Below the pieces are notes generated by a model that ran no database searches, was not told the DNA's origin, and worked only from the letters and a program-made list of their open reading frames with translations. Shown here piece by piece: positions 1 to 8,240 of a DNA stretch of 21,026 nucleotides. The position numbers and the translations under genes were made by a program. Numbering within the stretch: the stretch's first letter is position 1; each line of letters starts with the position of its first letter. Source of the DNA: UBA2336 sp046294915 (GTDB taxonomy: Bacteria; Bacteroidota; Bacteroidia; Cytophagales; Cyclobacteriaceae); NCBI GenBank assembly GCA_046294915.1, contig JBKBOE010000052.1, positions 1 to 21,026 of the forward strand, in the 5' to 3' direction.

Positions 1-943
1 TATCAGTAATGCCAGCTTTCTGATTTTGAAGTGCGCGGATAATACTATTAATAGAGTAAAATCGCCTCGTAACCCACTCCATCACATCCTTTTGCGGCAG
101 TGAATTGCTGCCCGAAACCATATAGGGTAGGTTTGTACCCCATTGATGATTCTCGTGCAATTCTTGAAACCCGTCAAGCACATTACTCAATGCGTTAAAA
201 TCTACGTCTAAACCAGATTTTACATTTAATACTGAGAGTAATAGTTCGGTTTTTAGATTTCCAGGCCCCCTTCCCATTCCTAAAACGGTTGAATCAATAA
301 TCTCCGCGCCACTATCTAAAGCAGTCAGCGAGTTAATCAGGGCCAATTCAAGATTATTATGTCCATGAAATCCAAGTTTGCATGTAGTCAAGCTACTAAC
401 TAGTTCAATGGTTTCCTTAACATCTTCAGGATATACACCACCGTATGAATCAACCAGATAAAAATAATCTGCAACCTCATCTACATACTTAACATCATTC
501 AGAAAATTGGCCATATGCTTCCATTTACTCATGTACATCACATTGAAGCCAATTTCGAATCCAAGCTTACGAATTTCTGTGGCTAATTTTATTGCCCTAT
601 GCAAATTTTGGGGATCTACGGCAAGTCTAACCATATTAACCAGCCCCTTACAAGGATCAAGCAGGATTTGGACATCACCAGGCTTGGTATCCTTTTCATT
701 TAGCATAACTGCAATCTTATTTTTTGCTTTATGATGAAAATATTCTAATAGATAAGATGGACAATAAAAGTACTCTCCCAAATATTCTTTTTTAGGTGTA
801 CTTCGATAGCCGATTTCAATATAGTCTATTGGCAACGAATTTAGAGACTGGATATATACATCAACCAATTTGGGCTCAAAGTCCCAGTTGGTGTAGTAAC
901 CTCCATCCCGAAAAGTACAGTCAAGTATCTTAACCTGTTTCAT
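1..943 (-). CDS. DRE-TIM (HMGL-like) aldolase, 3' end beyond window
   Basis: The ATG is at 943 and the frame stays open for 314 codons to the left window edge, so the C-terminus is missing. The start of the protein carries the DRE-TIM metallolyase signature DCTFRDGGYY (residues 8-17), with Arg12 and Asp13 as the expected catalytic/metal-binding pair. HGHNN at 193-197 supplies the two metal-ligand histidines (193, 195). This combination fits the 4-hydroxy-2-oxovalerate aldolase-like branch of the HMG-CoA lyase/isopropylmalate synthase superfamily, which cleaves or forms C-C bonds next to a 2-keto acid using a divalent metal. It follows the methyltransferase gene by 33 bases, downstream of polysaccharide export genes, so a role in making an unusual sugar or acyl substituent is inferred. 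The substrate cannot be read from the sequence. No acetaldehyde dehydrogenase partner, as in meta-cleavage pathways, is visible. Confidence 0.85.
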   Translation of the reverse strand, partial: MKQVKILDCTFRDGGYYTNWDFEPKLVDVYIQSLNSLPIDYIEIGYRSTPKKEYLGEYFYCPSYLLEYFHHKAKNKIAVMLNEKDTKPGDVQILLDPCKGLVNMVRLAVDPQNLHRAIKLATEIRKLGFEIGFNVMYMSKWKHMANFLNDVKYVDEVADYFYLVDSYGGVYPEDVKETIELVSSLTTCKLGFHGHNNLELALINSLTALDSGAEIIDSTVLGMGRGPGNLKTELLLSVLNVKSGLDVDFNALSNVLDGFQELHENHQWGTNLPYMVSGSNSLPQKDVMEWVTRRFYSINSIIRALQNQKAGITD

Positions 944-976
944 TTCAATATATTATTTCAACATCCTCCAAGTCAA

Positions 977-1801
977 TTAACTTTTTTGTACCTTAATCAA
1001 ATCCTCATTTTTGTTAACCCCATAAAAATAAGTTTCATTTTCATTAAAAAGATCGTGGTGCTTTTCCACCTGAAGTAAAAACCCTGCTTTCTGCAACGAT
1101 CTCATAAACTCTTCTTCACCATACACCCGCACATGGTCGTGCTGGGCATAAAAATAGGCATGCAAAGCCGGTGAATTTATACCTTCATCCTCAAAATTAT
1201 TTTTTAAAACTTTCGAAAAAGGAGTTTGCAAAATAGCTGTCCCGCCCGGCTTCAGCACACGCCAAATTTCGCTCAAGGCCTTTTTATAATCGGGTATGTG
1301 CTCCAAAACGTGGTTAGCCAGTACCAGATCAAATGTATTATCGGCAAAGGATATATTGGTTGCATCTTCCTTACGGATAGTTTCGTTAGCCGGAAACAAG
1401 TCGGCTTTTACATATACTGCGGGCCTCTCTTTTTCAATTCGCTTGGACAAGTGGTATTCGGGGGCAAAATGGAGAACGCTCCTATGCCGAACCTGTTCCC
1501 ATAAATTCAGTTTATCGAAGTACATAAACAAGTGGCGTTCACGGTCAAACGAGCCGCAGTACGGGCAGGCAAAATTATCTACATCGCTGCCCACCATTTG
1601 CAAACGGGTAATCCACTCCGGGAAAAATGCAGATCCTCCTTTATATTTCGTAAACCTTCCGAAGGTTTTTCCGCATACATAACATTTCCGGCTGTTTCCA
1701 ATGCGGTGCAATGGAATGTAAACCGCAAGTATGGGCGTGCGGTACCGCTCGTAAAATTTCTTTAACGGTTTCTTATAACGCTTAATCAGGCCGGTAATCA
1801 T
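977..1801 (-). CDS. Class I SAM-dependent methyltransferase with N-terminal zinc ribbon
   Basis: This 274-residue protein has an N-terminal four-cysteine knuckle (C40-x2-C43 and C79-x2-C82), probably binding zinc. A Methyltransf_11-type Rossmann domain follows. The SAM-binding strand is LHFAPE (about 110-115), degenerate relative to the usual glycine-rich motif I. The post-motif region FDLVLANHVLEHI (157-169) and RVLKPGG (181-187) are typical of this fold. The gene lies 10 bases downstream of the tyrosine autokinase gene and 33 bases upstream of the aldolase gene, all on the minus strand, suggesting one transcript. The likely role is methylating a sugar or lipid-linked intermediate of the exported polysaccharide. 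That role is inferred from context; the acceptor is unknown. No signal peptide or membrane segment is visible, so it is probably cytoplasmic. Confidence 0.85.
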   Translation of the reverse strand: MITGLIKRYKKPLKKFYERYRTPILAVYIPLHRIGNSRKCYVCGKTFGRFTKYKGGSAFFPEWITRLQMVGSDVDNFACPYCGSFDRERHLFMYFDKLNLWEQVRHRSVLHFAPEYHLSKRIEKERPAVYVKADLFPANETIRKEDATNISFADNTFDLVLANHVLEHIPDYKKALSEIWRVLKPGGTAILQTPFSKVLKNNFEDEGINSPALHAYFYAQHDHVRVYGEEEFMRSLQKAGFLLQVEKHHDLFNENETYFYGVNKNEDLIKVQKS

Positions 1802-1811
1802 TCAATCAACA

Positions 1812-4172
1812 CTAGTCTTCGTAGTAACCACCTCGTCTTTTACTTTCATTATACCCATAGCCATAACTATAGTGGTAACCATAGCCGTAGCCATAACCAT
1901 AACCGTAGCCATAGCCAAGACCCGATTTAAAAATATCATTTAATACTGCACTGATATTCTTAAGCCGGCCATCGCCATAGTAATCGGCCACCATTCGCAG
2001 GGCTTCTTTAGGTGTGTAGTTCTGGCGAACCACATACAGGGTATGATGGGCGTACTTTGCCAATTCAAAGGCATCGGCAATAAGGTTAATGGGTGGTGAA
2101 TCAATAATCACATAATCAAAATCCTGGAGCAGCCCATGAAACAATTCAGCCAGCTTGGGTCGCATCAGCAATTCGCTTGGGTTTGGAGGCACAGGGCCGC
2201 TGCTGAGCAGGTACAGGTTTTCTATGGGCGTTTGCTGCACAATTTCCTTTAAGGTGGCAATACCGGCCAGGTAGTTGCTTAAACCTGTGTTGTTTTCCAG
2301 TTTAAAGTCGGTGTAGAGTCGGGGTTTTCGCATATCAGCCCCGATGATAATGGTTTTTTTTCCTGAAAGCGACAATACGGTTGCCAGGTTAATGGACGTA
2401 AAGGTTTTACCTTCACCGCTTAAGGAACTGGTTATTAAAATTATTTTTTTGTCCTGGTAGCCTGTAAAATAACCGATGTTGGAACGCAAGGCCCGGAAGG
2501 ACTCCGCTACTGCTGATTTTGGTTTTTCATACACGATTAGGTTGCCTTCAACGGTATTGTGCCCAACCCCGCCAATAAACGGCATGTGTGTAATTTTTTC
2601 AATATCTTCCTTGGATTGCACCCGCGTATTCATTACCTCAAAAAGTATAAACAATGCAAATGGCAGAATAAGCCCTCCTGCAATGGCAATGGTATAATTC
2701 TGTACTTTCTTCGGGGAGATAGGGCCATTTACCTGGGGGTCGTTTACAACCTGGATATCGGTAACGTTGGACTCTTTGGATATTTCAGCTTCAGATTTTT
2801 TCTGCATCAGAAAAACATACAGGTTTTCGAGTAAGGTGTAATTGCGTTGAATGGTAACCAGTTGCCGTTCGGCTGCCGGCAAGTAAGCCAACTGTTTCTC
2901 GGCATCCCGTATTTGCTTATTTAACTGGTCGGTCTTAATCTTATCAGTCGCCTCAAGCGAGGTCAACGACTCAAGAATATCTTTTTTAATTGCGCCAATA
3001 CGGGATTGCTTATCGGCAATAAGCGGGTTGCGTAACCGGTCGGCATCGCCATAGAGTTTAATTTCCAGTTGTAAATCAATCATAGCGGACACCAGTTTGG
3101 TAAGTACAGGATCCTGAATACCCACTGAGGTTGGCAGAATAACCTGATCCAGGTTTGTGCTCTTGTTAAGGTAATCGCGGAGATAAGCATAGTAATTTCC
3201 GCTAATCAGGAAGGCCGTTTTCTGGGTCTCAAGTGCTTCAAGTTTTTGAAAGACCCGCAAAGCCTCTGTGCTTAAATCAGTAACTACATTTTTATCCTTA
3301 AACTTTTCGAGCTGAATTTCGAAGAATCGTAGCGAATCGCGTATAGAGGACAACTGGCGATCAATAAACCGGATGGCACGATTAGCGGTCTGGTTTTTCT
3401 TTTCCAAGTCGTAGTGCTGATAGGCCCAGATAAGTTCGCGCATAAAATCCAGTTCACGCTGTTGGTTTTGGCCAAGAATGCGCAGATTAACCACTGAAGC
3501 TCCCTGTTCGGCCCATTTTGCTTCCAACCTGGATGCATAACTGCGTGCAGCTGCCAGCCTGTTGCGGATGGTTAATTCAAAGGGTTCGTTATAATACGCC
3601 TCAAGGTTACGCCCATTTTTCCGCTGAACAATAAATTTTAACTTATCTGCTGTTATCGTATCGCCAAATTGGCGGATAACCTGGGTGTCATACGAGAGGG
3701 TAAACTGATTTTCATTTACGATAGTCAGTTCAAATGTGTGCGTTCCATTTTCGGCACCTGCAATAACTCTGGCCTCAATAGGAACATGATGGTAAGCATC
3801 AATGGTGAGTACTTTACCCTGTCGGAAAAAAAGAACCCCAAAATTCAGGCTATCAATAACCCGCTCAATCAGCGGAATGGAACGAATCAAATAAATCTCA
3901 TTAAAATAATTGCGGTAAGGACTTACAATCGGGTTATTGTAAAGCAGTTTACCTTCACTAGGCTCCTGGGTTTCCCGTATTAATATGGAGGCGTTGATTT
4001 CGAAAACCGGAACAGAGTAGCGATTATAGAAGAAGGCAATGCTAACCGCCACCATTACCGACAACACAATCAGGTACCAATATTGAAGTGCCCGATAAAT
4101 CACACGCTTAAAGTCAAGCGTGGTACTTTGCGGTGACTGACGGAGATCCTGTTCTGCGAATGAATCAGCCAT
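1812..4172 (-). CDS. Wzc-like polysaccharide co-polymerase / BY-type tyrosine autokinase
   Basis: This 786-residue inner-membrane protein combines a Wzz chain-length domain with a cytoplasmic tyrosine kinase. Membrane segments lie at about 32-50 and 492-512. A long periplasmic part rich in predicted coiled coil (about 255-470) lies between them. The kinase shows the interface motif ExxRxxR (E557, R560, R563), Walker A SSLSGEGKT (582-590), Walker A' around IIIGADMRKP (608-617) and Walker B VIIDSPP (688-694). The C-terminus is an exaggerated tyrosine cluster: 13 tyrosines between 754 and 784, most in strict Gly-Tyr alternation. In this family the tail is autophosphorylated in trans, and cycling of phosphorylation controls polymer length and export. 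The gene overlaps the upstream export lipoprotein gene by 8 bases, which supports co-translation and direct partnership. Confidence 0.95.
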   Translation of the reverse strand: MADSFAEQDLRQSPQSTTLDFKRVIYRALQYWYLIVLSVMVAVSIAFFYNRYSVPVFEINASILIRETQEPSEGKLLYNNPIVSPYRNYFNEIYLIRSIPLIERVIDSLNFGVLFFRQGKVLTIDAYHHVPIEARVIAGAENGTHTFELTIVNENQFTLSYDTQVIRQFGDTITADKLKFIVQRKNGRNLEAYYNEPFELTIRNRLAAARSYASRLEAKWAEQGASVVNLRILGQNQQRELDFMRELIWAYQHYDLEKKNQTANRAIRFIDRQLSSIRDSLRFFEIQLEKFKDKNVVTDLSTEALRVFQKLEALETQKTAFLISGNYYAYLRDYLNKSTNLDQVILPTSVGIQDPVLTKLVSAMIDLQLEIKLYGDADRLRNPLIADKQSRIGAIKKDILESLTSLEATDKIKTDQLNKQIRDAEKQLAYLPAAERQLVTIQRNYTLLENLYVFLMQKKSEAEISKESNVTDIQVVNDPQVNGPISPKKVQNYTIAIAGGLILPFALFILFEVMNTRVQSKEDIEKITHMPFIGGVGHNTVEGNLIVYEKPKSAVAESFRALRSNIGYFTGYQDKKIILITSSLSGEGKTFTSINLATVLSLSGKKTIIIGADMRKPRLYTDFKLENNTGLSNYLAGIATLKEIVQQTPIENLYLLSSGPVPPNPSELLMRPKLAELFHGLLQDFDYVIIDSPPINLIADAFELAKYAHHTLYVVRQNYTPKEALRMVADYYGDGRLKNISAVLNDIFKSGLGYGYGYGYGYGYGYHYSYGYGYNESKRRGGYYED
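1851..1916 (-). repeat. Hexanucleotide GGYTAY repeat encoding a (Gly-Tyr)n tail
   Basis: On the minus strand, successive six-base units of the form GGY-TAY encode alternating Gly-Tyr from residue 753 to 774 of the tyrosine autokinase. Two units are interrupted (His-Tyr and Ser-Tyr) and one glycine uses GGG. The third bases vary between C and T, so the tract is not a perfect microsatellite. Any gain or loss of one unit would stay in frame and change the number of phosphorylatable tyrosines. Confidence 0.85.
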
Positions 4173-4968
4173 TATTCATCGAGTTGATTAAGGTTATTGT
4201 GATAAGTAATAAGGATAATGATGAAATGAATAATGAGAGATTTCTTCCAAAGTACGTCTGATACGGCCTCTGGCGCAAGGCAGGCACAATGAGAATGTCG
4301 TTCTGATAAACAAAATACTCCGGCTTATTAACCAAATTTTCATTGAGCAGATCTAAATACCTGACTTCGGCCTTTCCACCTTCTTGCCGGATAAGCTTGA
4401 TATTGCGTTTATCGGCCAAATCAGTAAGTCCACCAGCCAGGCCAATGGCCTCAATTAAACTAACCCGGTTGTTAACCAACGTAATTGTGCCCTCTTGTTT
4501 TACTTCACCCAAAATTGTAATACGGAAGTTTATCAGTCGTACTTTTACAACGGGCGATTTCAGATATTCATTAGCTAATCCTTGCAGTTTTTCCTGAACT
4601 TCATATATGGTAAGGCCGGCAACTTTAACTTTCCCAATTACCGGAAAACTGATTTCACCGTTCGGGTCCACCAGGTCTCCAATCAGGAGGGCATTTCCCT
4701 GTGTAATATTGAAGTTCATGTTTCCTTGAACACTTTGATTAAAAATATCAAGTTCCGCTGGTGTAAGGCTTTCAAAACGTACCGATATATTATCTTCGGG
4801 CTGGATACGATACTCATACGTTTTCATATCGTATGTTCTTATTACCGTATCTTTTGGCAAGTTCTTTTTATTTACATCATCCTCTTGCAGGAGTACGTAC
4901 TTTTTATTGGTAACACAGGAACTAAGTAAAATGGAGCAACAAAGCAACCACCAGAAAACCTTCATCAT
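4165..4968 (-). CDS. Wza-like polysaccharide export lipoprotein (SLBB domain)
   Basis: The start chosen is the ATG at 4968, giving 267 residues. It places a compact lipoprotein signal directly at the N-terminus, with lipobox LLSSC and the lipidated cysteine at residue 18. A longer frame reaches an ATG at 5028. That adds 20 residues ahead of the signal and would start upstream of a good promoter match at 4994-5001, so it is disfavoured. The mature protein has the Poly_export domain (YRIQPEDNISVRFE near residue 55). SLBB-type segments follow, including ITILGEVKQEG and SLIEAIGLAGGL. A C-terminal hydrophobic segment (SLFISSLSLLLITITLI) is typical of Bacteroidota Wza homologues. It should form the outer-membrane secretion channel working with the downstream Wzc-like kinase, whose gene it overlaps by 8 bases. 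Confidence 0.92.
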   Translation of the reverse strand: MMKVFWWLLCCSILLSSCVTNKKYVLLQEDDVNKKNLPKDTVIRTYDMKTYEYRIQPEDNISVRFESLTPAELDIFNQSVQGNMNFNITQGNALLIGDLVDPNGEISFPVIGKVKVAGLTIYEVQEKLQGLANEYLKSPVVKVRLINFRITILGEVKQEGTITLVNNRVSLIEAIGLAGGLTDLADKRNIKLIRQEGGKAEVRYLDLLNENLVNKPEYFVYQNDILIVPALRQRPYQTYFGRNLSLFISSLSLLLITITLINSMNNG

Positions 4969-4993
4969 CAGGGGTTTAATAAAAATTGAATTA

Positions 4994-5029
4994 CAAATAT
5001 AGGAATATACCTTAATTCGAGACATCAAA
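4994..5029 (-). promoter_or_regulatory. Putative Bacteroidota promoter for the export lipoprotein operon
   Basis: On the minus strand, 5001-4994 reads TATATTTG, an exact match to the -7 consensus TAnnTTTG. A TTTG at 5029-5026 is a possible -33 element, but the 24-base spacing is slightly longer than the usual 19-21. Transcription would begin near 4988, about 20 bases before the ATG at 4968. That excludes the upstream ATG at 5028 as the start on this transcript. Confidence 0.45.
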
Positions 5030-5064
5030 GAGAGGTAATCAATGAGTTGATTGGCAGGGAAATA

Positions 5065-6057
5065 CTATCTTATATACTTCTCAAAAGTCTTATTCTCCCT
5101 TTCAAACAATACTTCTTTAGGCAGCGACTTAAAGTACGCATAGGTAATCTTCAACCCCTCGGCCCGCGATACTCGAGGTTCCCATCCGAGGATTTCCTTC
5201 GCTTTGCGGATGTCGGGCTGGCGCTGTTTCGGATCGTCAACCGGGAGGGGTTTTGTTATGATTTTTTGGGTAGTGCCAGTCAGTTTAATAATCTCCTTTG
5301 CAAAATCCATGATGGTAACCTCTTCCGGGTTGCCAATGTTCACCGGCAGATGATAGTCTGACATCAGCAGGCGGAACAGGCCTTCAACCTGGTCGTCTAT
5401 ATAACAAAAGGAGCGGGTTTGTGTGCCATCGCCAAACACGGTCAGGTCTTCGCCACGCAATGCCTGGCCGATAAAGGCGGGAAGCACCCGGCCATCATTC
5501 AGCCGCATGCGCGGACCATACGTATTGAATATCCGGGCAATGCGGGTATCCAGATTATGGAACGTATGGTAGGCCATGGTCATCGCTTCCTGAAAGCGCT
5601 TGGCCTCATCGTACACCCCCCGCGGACCTACGGGGTTCACGTTTCCGTAATATTCCTCGGGTTGCGGATGCACAAGAGGATCGCCATATACTTCGGAGGT
5701 AGAGGCAATGAGTATTCTTGATTTTTTCACGCGCGCAAGGCCCAGCAGGTTATGAATACCCAGTGACCCTACTTTTAAGGTTTGTATCGGAATTTTTAAA
5801 TAGTCAATAGGACTGGCCGGTGAGGCAAAGTGCATAATGTAGTGTAACTCACCGGGCACATGCACAAAGGTGGAAACATCGTGGTGGTAAAACTCAAAGT
5901 CGGGGTGTTTAAACAGGTGCTCAATGTTGCGCAGGTCGCCCGTAATGAGGTTATCCATGACGATGACATGAAAGCCTTCCCTGATAAACCGATCACATAG
6001 GTGTGATCCGAGAAAGCCGGCACCACCGGTAATGAGGACACGCTTTTTTGCAGACAT
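5065..6057 (-). CDS. UDP-glucuronate decarboxylase (UDP-xylose synthase), extended SDR
   Basis: This 330-residue protein begins with the NAD-binding motif GGAGFLG (11-17). It carries the family-specific stretch TSEVYGDP (120-127), then HPQ and GNVNP. The catalytic Tyr-x3-Lys pair is Y149 and K153 within YDEAK, and T120 and E122 match the remaining active-site residues known from human UXS1. The enzyme oxidises UDP-glucuronate at C4 with NAD+, decarboxylates it and re-reduces the product to UDP-xylose in the cytoplasm. Lying just upstream of polysaccharide export genes on the same strand, it suggests the exported glycan contains xylose or a xylose-derived sugar. Other NDP-sugar epimerases share the Rossmann motif, but the TSEVYGDP-HPQ-GNVNP combination strongly favours UXS. 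No UDP-glucose dehydrogenase gene is visible in the window. Confidence 0.92.
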   Translation of the reverse strand: MSAKKRVLITGGAGFLGSHLCDRFIREGFHVIVMDNLITGDLRNIEHLFKHPDFEFYHHDVSTFVHVPGELHYIMHFASPASPIDYLKIPIQTLKVGSLGIHNLLGLARVKKSRILIASTSEVYGDPLVHPQPEEYYGNVNPVGPRGVYDEAKRFQEAMTMAYHTFHNLDTRIARIFNTYGPRMRLNDGRVLPAFIGQALRGEDLTVFGDGTQTRSFCYIDDQVEGLFRLLMSDYHLPVNIGNPEEVTIMDFAKEIIKLTGTTQKIITKPLPVDDPKQRQPDIRKAKEILGWEPRVSRAEGLKITYAYFKSLPKEVLFERENKTFEKYIR

Positions 6058-6073
6058 AGTTAAAATTAAGAGC

Positions 6074-6098
6074 GCTAAAATATGCTAATTTTAGCATA
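6074..6098. repeat. Nested inverted repeats upstream of the UDP-xylose synthase gene
   Basis: Two overlapping inverted repeats share the sequence. TATGCTAA (6081-6088) pairs with TTAGCATA (6091-6098) around a 2-base centre, and GCTAAAA (6074-6080) pairs with TTTTAGC (6089-6095) around 8 bases. They are mutually exclusive as hairpins. They lie 17-40 bases upstream of the start codon at 6057, so an operator or an overlapping promoter (TATTTTAG, one mismatch to TAnnTTTG, minus strand) is possible. Function is unproven. Confidence 0.35.
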
Positions 6099-6153
6099 AT
6101 ATGATTAAACCATCCTTTTCAATGACCTTAAGAAGATAGCCAGGCAATGACCT

Positions 6154-6173
6154 AAAAAGTTTTCACCCAAAAC
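6154..6173 (-). terminator. Weak candidate terminator after cysQ
   Basis: On the minus strand GTTTT (6173-6169) and AAAAC (6163-6159) can form a 5-bp stem around a 5-base loop, followed by five T residues. It lies about 50 bases beyond the cysQ stop, at the end of the sulfate operon. The stem is short and AT-rich, so support is modest. Confidence 0.3.
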
Positions 6174-6220
6174 AAATTTTTATCTGCTGATTCAAACTTA
6201 AGCTATTCGCTCTGCATAAC

Positions 6221-6979
6221 TCACAAACAAAGAAAAAAAGGATTAAGCAAATCCTCCTTATTATACATCAACTCCTCATCCCTGCCTTTTTGTTTTACCG
6301 AAATCCCCACCGCATTAACAATAGCATGAGCGGCTGCCGTATCCCACTCCATGGTTGGAGCAAAGCGGGGGTAAACATCAGCTTTACCTTCTGCCAACAA
6401 CATAAATTTTAAACTGCTGCCCTGCGAAACCATAAAAGGTTCTTGCAGTGTATGGATAAAGTCCTGCGTCTCCGGATTCATGTGGGAGCGCGAAGCAACA
6501 ATGCGCAGACCTCTTTGCGATAAGGAAACCGGAGAACGTTTCGGTAATTCCATTGTTTTACCGCCACGTTTCAGGTAGGCCCTGCCTTCGGCTGCGTAAA
6601 ACACATCACCACTTACCGGAACAGCCACCACACCCAGTACGGGCTTCTGTTGATGAATCAGTGCGATGTTTACCGTAAATTCGCCATTGCGCTTTAAAAA
6701 TTCTTTGGTGCCGTCAAGCGGATCAACCATCCAGAAATAGTCCCAGTGTTTCCGCTCATCGTAGGGAATCATTTTTCCTTCTTCACTAAGAATCGGCAAA
6801 CCGGTTTTATGGAGTACAGAAACAATCGCTGAATGCGCGCGCTTATCGGCCAGGGTTAATGGCGATTTGTCGTCTTTCGATTCAGCATAAAAATGATCAG
6901 AATGATATACCTTCAGTATTTCATTACAAGCATCTTCTGCAGCTTCAAGTGCAAAAACCAATCCCTCGGATATTTTCAT
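6221..6979 (-). CDS. cysQ: 3'(2'),5'-bisphosphate nucleotidase CysQ
   Basis: This 252-residue member of the inositol monophosphatase superfamily has the metal-binding signature DPLDGTKEF (D86, D89), the upstream acidic pair E66-E67 in LSEEG, and the distal EWDTAA motif (D213). The TKEF ending after DPLDG is characteristic of CysQ/BPNT enzymes rather than inositol phosphatases. It dephosphorylates 3'-phosphoadenosine 5'-phosphate to AMP, removing the by-product of PAPS use. It is the last gene of the sulfate-assimilation operon, starting 15 bases after the cysN stop. No frameshift or missing catalytic residue is visible. Confidence 0.93.
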   Translation of the reverse strand: MKISEGLVFALEAAEDACNEILKVYHSDHFYAESKDDKSPLTLADKRAHSAIVSVLHKTGLPILSEEGKMIPYDERKHWDYFWMVDPLDGTKEFLKRNGEFTVNIALIHQQKPVLGVVAVPVSGDVFYAAEGRAYLKRGGKTMELPKRSPVSLSQRGLRIVASRSHMNPETQDFIHTLQEPFMVSQGSSLKFMLLAEGKADVYPRFAPTMEWDTAAAHAIVNAVGISVKQKGRDEELMYNKEDLLNPFFLCL

Positions 6980-6994
6980 TGCCTTATTAAATCA

Positions 6995-8239
6995 TCATAC
7001 AATCATTCCCGCTGCCACTGTTTCATTTGTACCTTCATCCACCAATATCACACTACCGGTAATCCGGTTTTTCCGGTAGCTGTCGAACGCAAGGGCTTTT
7101 GCCGTTCTGATGCGTACACGGGCTATGTCGTTCATCACCAACTGATCAACCCCCTCCTGCCGCTGCAAAGTATTGATATCCAGTTTATACTGAATTTCTT
7201 TTACCACTCCCTTTGTTTCCTGTGTGGTGTGCCGCAAAAAGAACCGGGAATTAATCTGTACCGGCCGCTGATTCATCCAGCACAGCATCAGGTCAATATC
7301 CTGACTTAATGCCGGCTGGTTGTTGGGTTTACCAATCAGGTCGCCCCGGCTTATGTCCAGTTCATCTTCCAGCGTTATCACTACCGACATCGGGGCAAAC
7401 GCTTCGTGTACAGTCAGCTCGCCCAACTGTATGGATTTAATCCGCGAAGTAAGTCCGGAAGGCAGTACAATAACTTCATCGCCTGTTCTGAAGATCCCGC
7501 CTGCCACCCTGCCTGCATAGCCACGGAAATCCTGAAAGCCGGTAGTGTGCGGCCTGATAACGTATTGCACCGGAAAGCGGGCATCAATATGGTTGTAATC
7601 GCTTTCAATGTGCACATTTTCCAACATATGCAGCAACGTAGCACCCTGGTACCAGGTCATATTCTCCGAACGGTTCACCACGTTATCGCCATGCAAGGCA
7701 CTCATCGGTACAAACTGGATGTCGGATACTTCCAGTTTGGAAGAAAAGGCTTTGTAAGCCTGAACAATTCTATCAAATGCCGCCTCATCGTACTTCACCA
7801 GGTCCATTTTATTTACGCAAACGATGATGTGCGGAATTTTCAGCAGTGAGGCAATAAACGAGTGGCGATAGGTCTGCTCAATTAAGCCCTTTCGGGCATC
7901 AATAAGGATAAGCGCCAGGTTGGCAGTGGAAGCACCGGTTACCATATTGCGGGTGTATTGAATATGGCCGGGCGTATCGGCAATGATGAATTTGCGTTTA
8001 GGAGTGGCGAAGTAACGGTAGGCCACATCAATGGTTATACCCTGTTCGCGTTCTGAACGCAGCCCGTCAGTAAGCAGCGACAGGTCTACATAATCAAATC
8101 CTTTTTTCGAACTGGATGCCTGCACCGCTTCCAGCTGATCTTCAAAAATAGATTTGCTGTCGTACAATAGTCGGCCGATGAGCGTGCTCTTGCCATCGTC
8201 AACACTGCCGGCTGTGGTGAAACGGAGAAGTTGGTTCAT
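6995..8239 (-). CDS. cysN: Sulfate adenylyltransferase large (GTPase) subunit CysN
   Basis: The ATG at 8239 gives 414 residues and starts directly with the conserved MNQLLRFTTAGSVDDGKST. A longer frame to 8305 would add 22 residues translated from the 7-bp repeat tract and is rejected. GTPase motifs are G1 GSVDDGKST (11-19), G2 GITID (67-71), G3 DTPGH (88-92) and G4 NKMD (143-146), followed by EF-Tu-like beta-barrel domains. With CysD it makes adenosine 5'-phosphosulfate from ATP and sulfate, driven by GTP hydrolysis. No APS kinase domain is fused to the C-terminus, consistent with the separate cysC. Its partner cysD is displaced by an intervening four-helix-bundle gene, whose stop lies 32 bases upstream. 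Confidence 0.95.
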   Translation of the reverse strand: MNQLLRFTTAGSVDDGKSTLIGRLLYDSKSIFEDQLEAVQASSSKKGFDYVDLSLLTDGLRSEREQGITIDVAYRYFATPKRKFIIADTPGHIQYTRNMVTGASTANLALILIDARKGLIEQTYRHSFIASLLKIPHIIVCVNKMDLVKYDEAAFDRIVQAYKAFSSKLEVSDIQFVPMSALHGDNVVNRSENMTWYQGATLLHMLENVHIESDYNHIDARFPVQYVIRPHTTGFQDFRGYAGRVAGGIFRTGDEVIVLPSGLTSRIKSIQLGELTVHEAFAPMSVVITLEDELDISRGDLIGKPNNQPALSQDIDLMLCWMNQRPVQINSRFFLRHTTQETKGVVKEIQYKLDINTLQRQEGVDQLVMNDIARVRIRTAKALAFDSYRKNRITGSVILVDEGTNETVAAGMIV

Positions 8240-8240
8240 T

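Noticed and set aside
4969..5028. 20-residue extension of the export lipoprotein from the ATG at 5028
   Set aside because: It would push the lipoprotein signal inward and lies upstream of a good promoter match.
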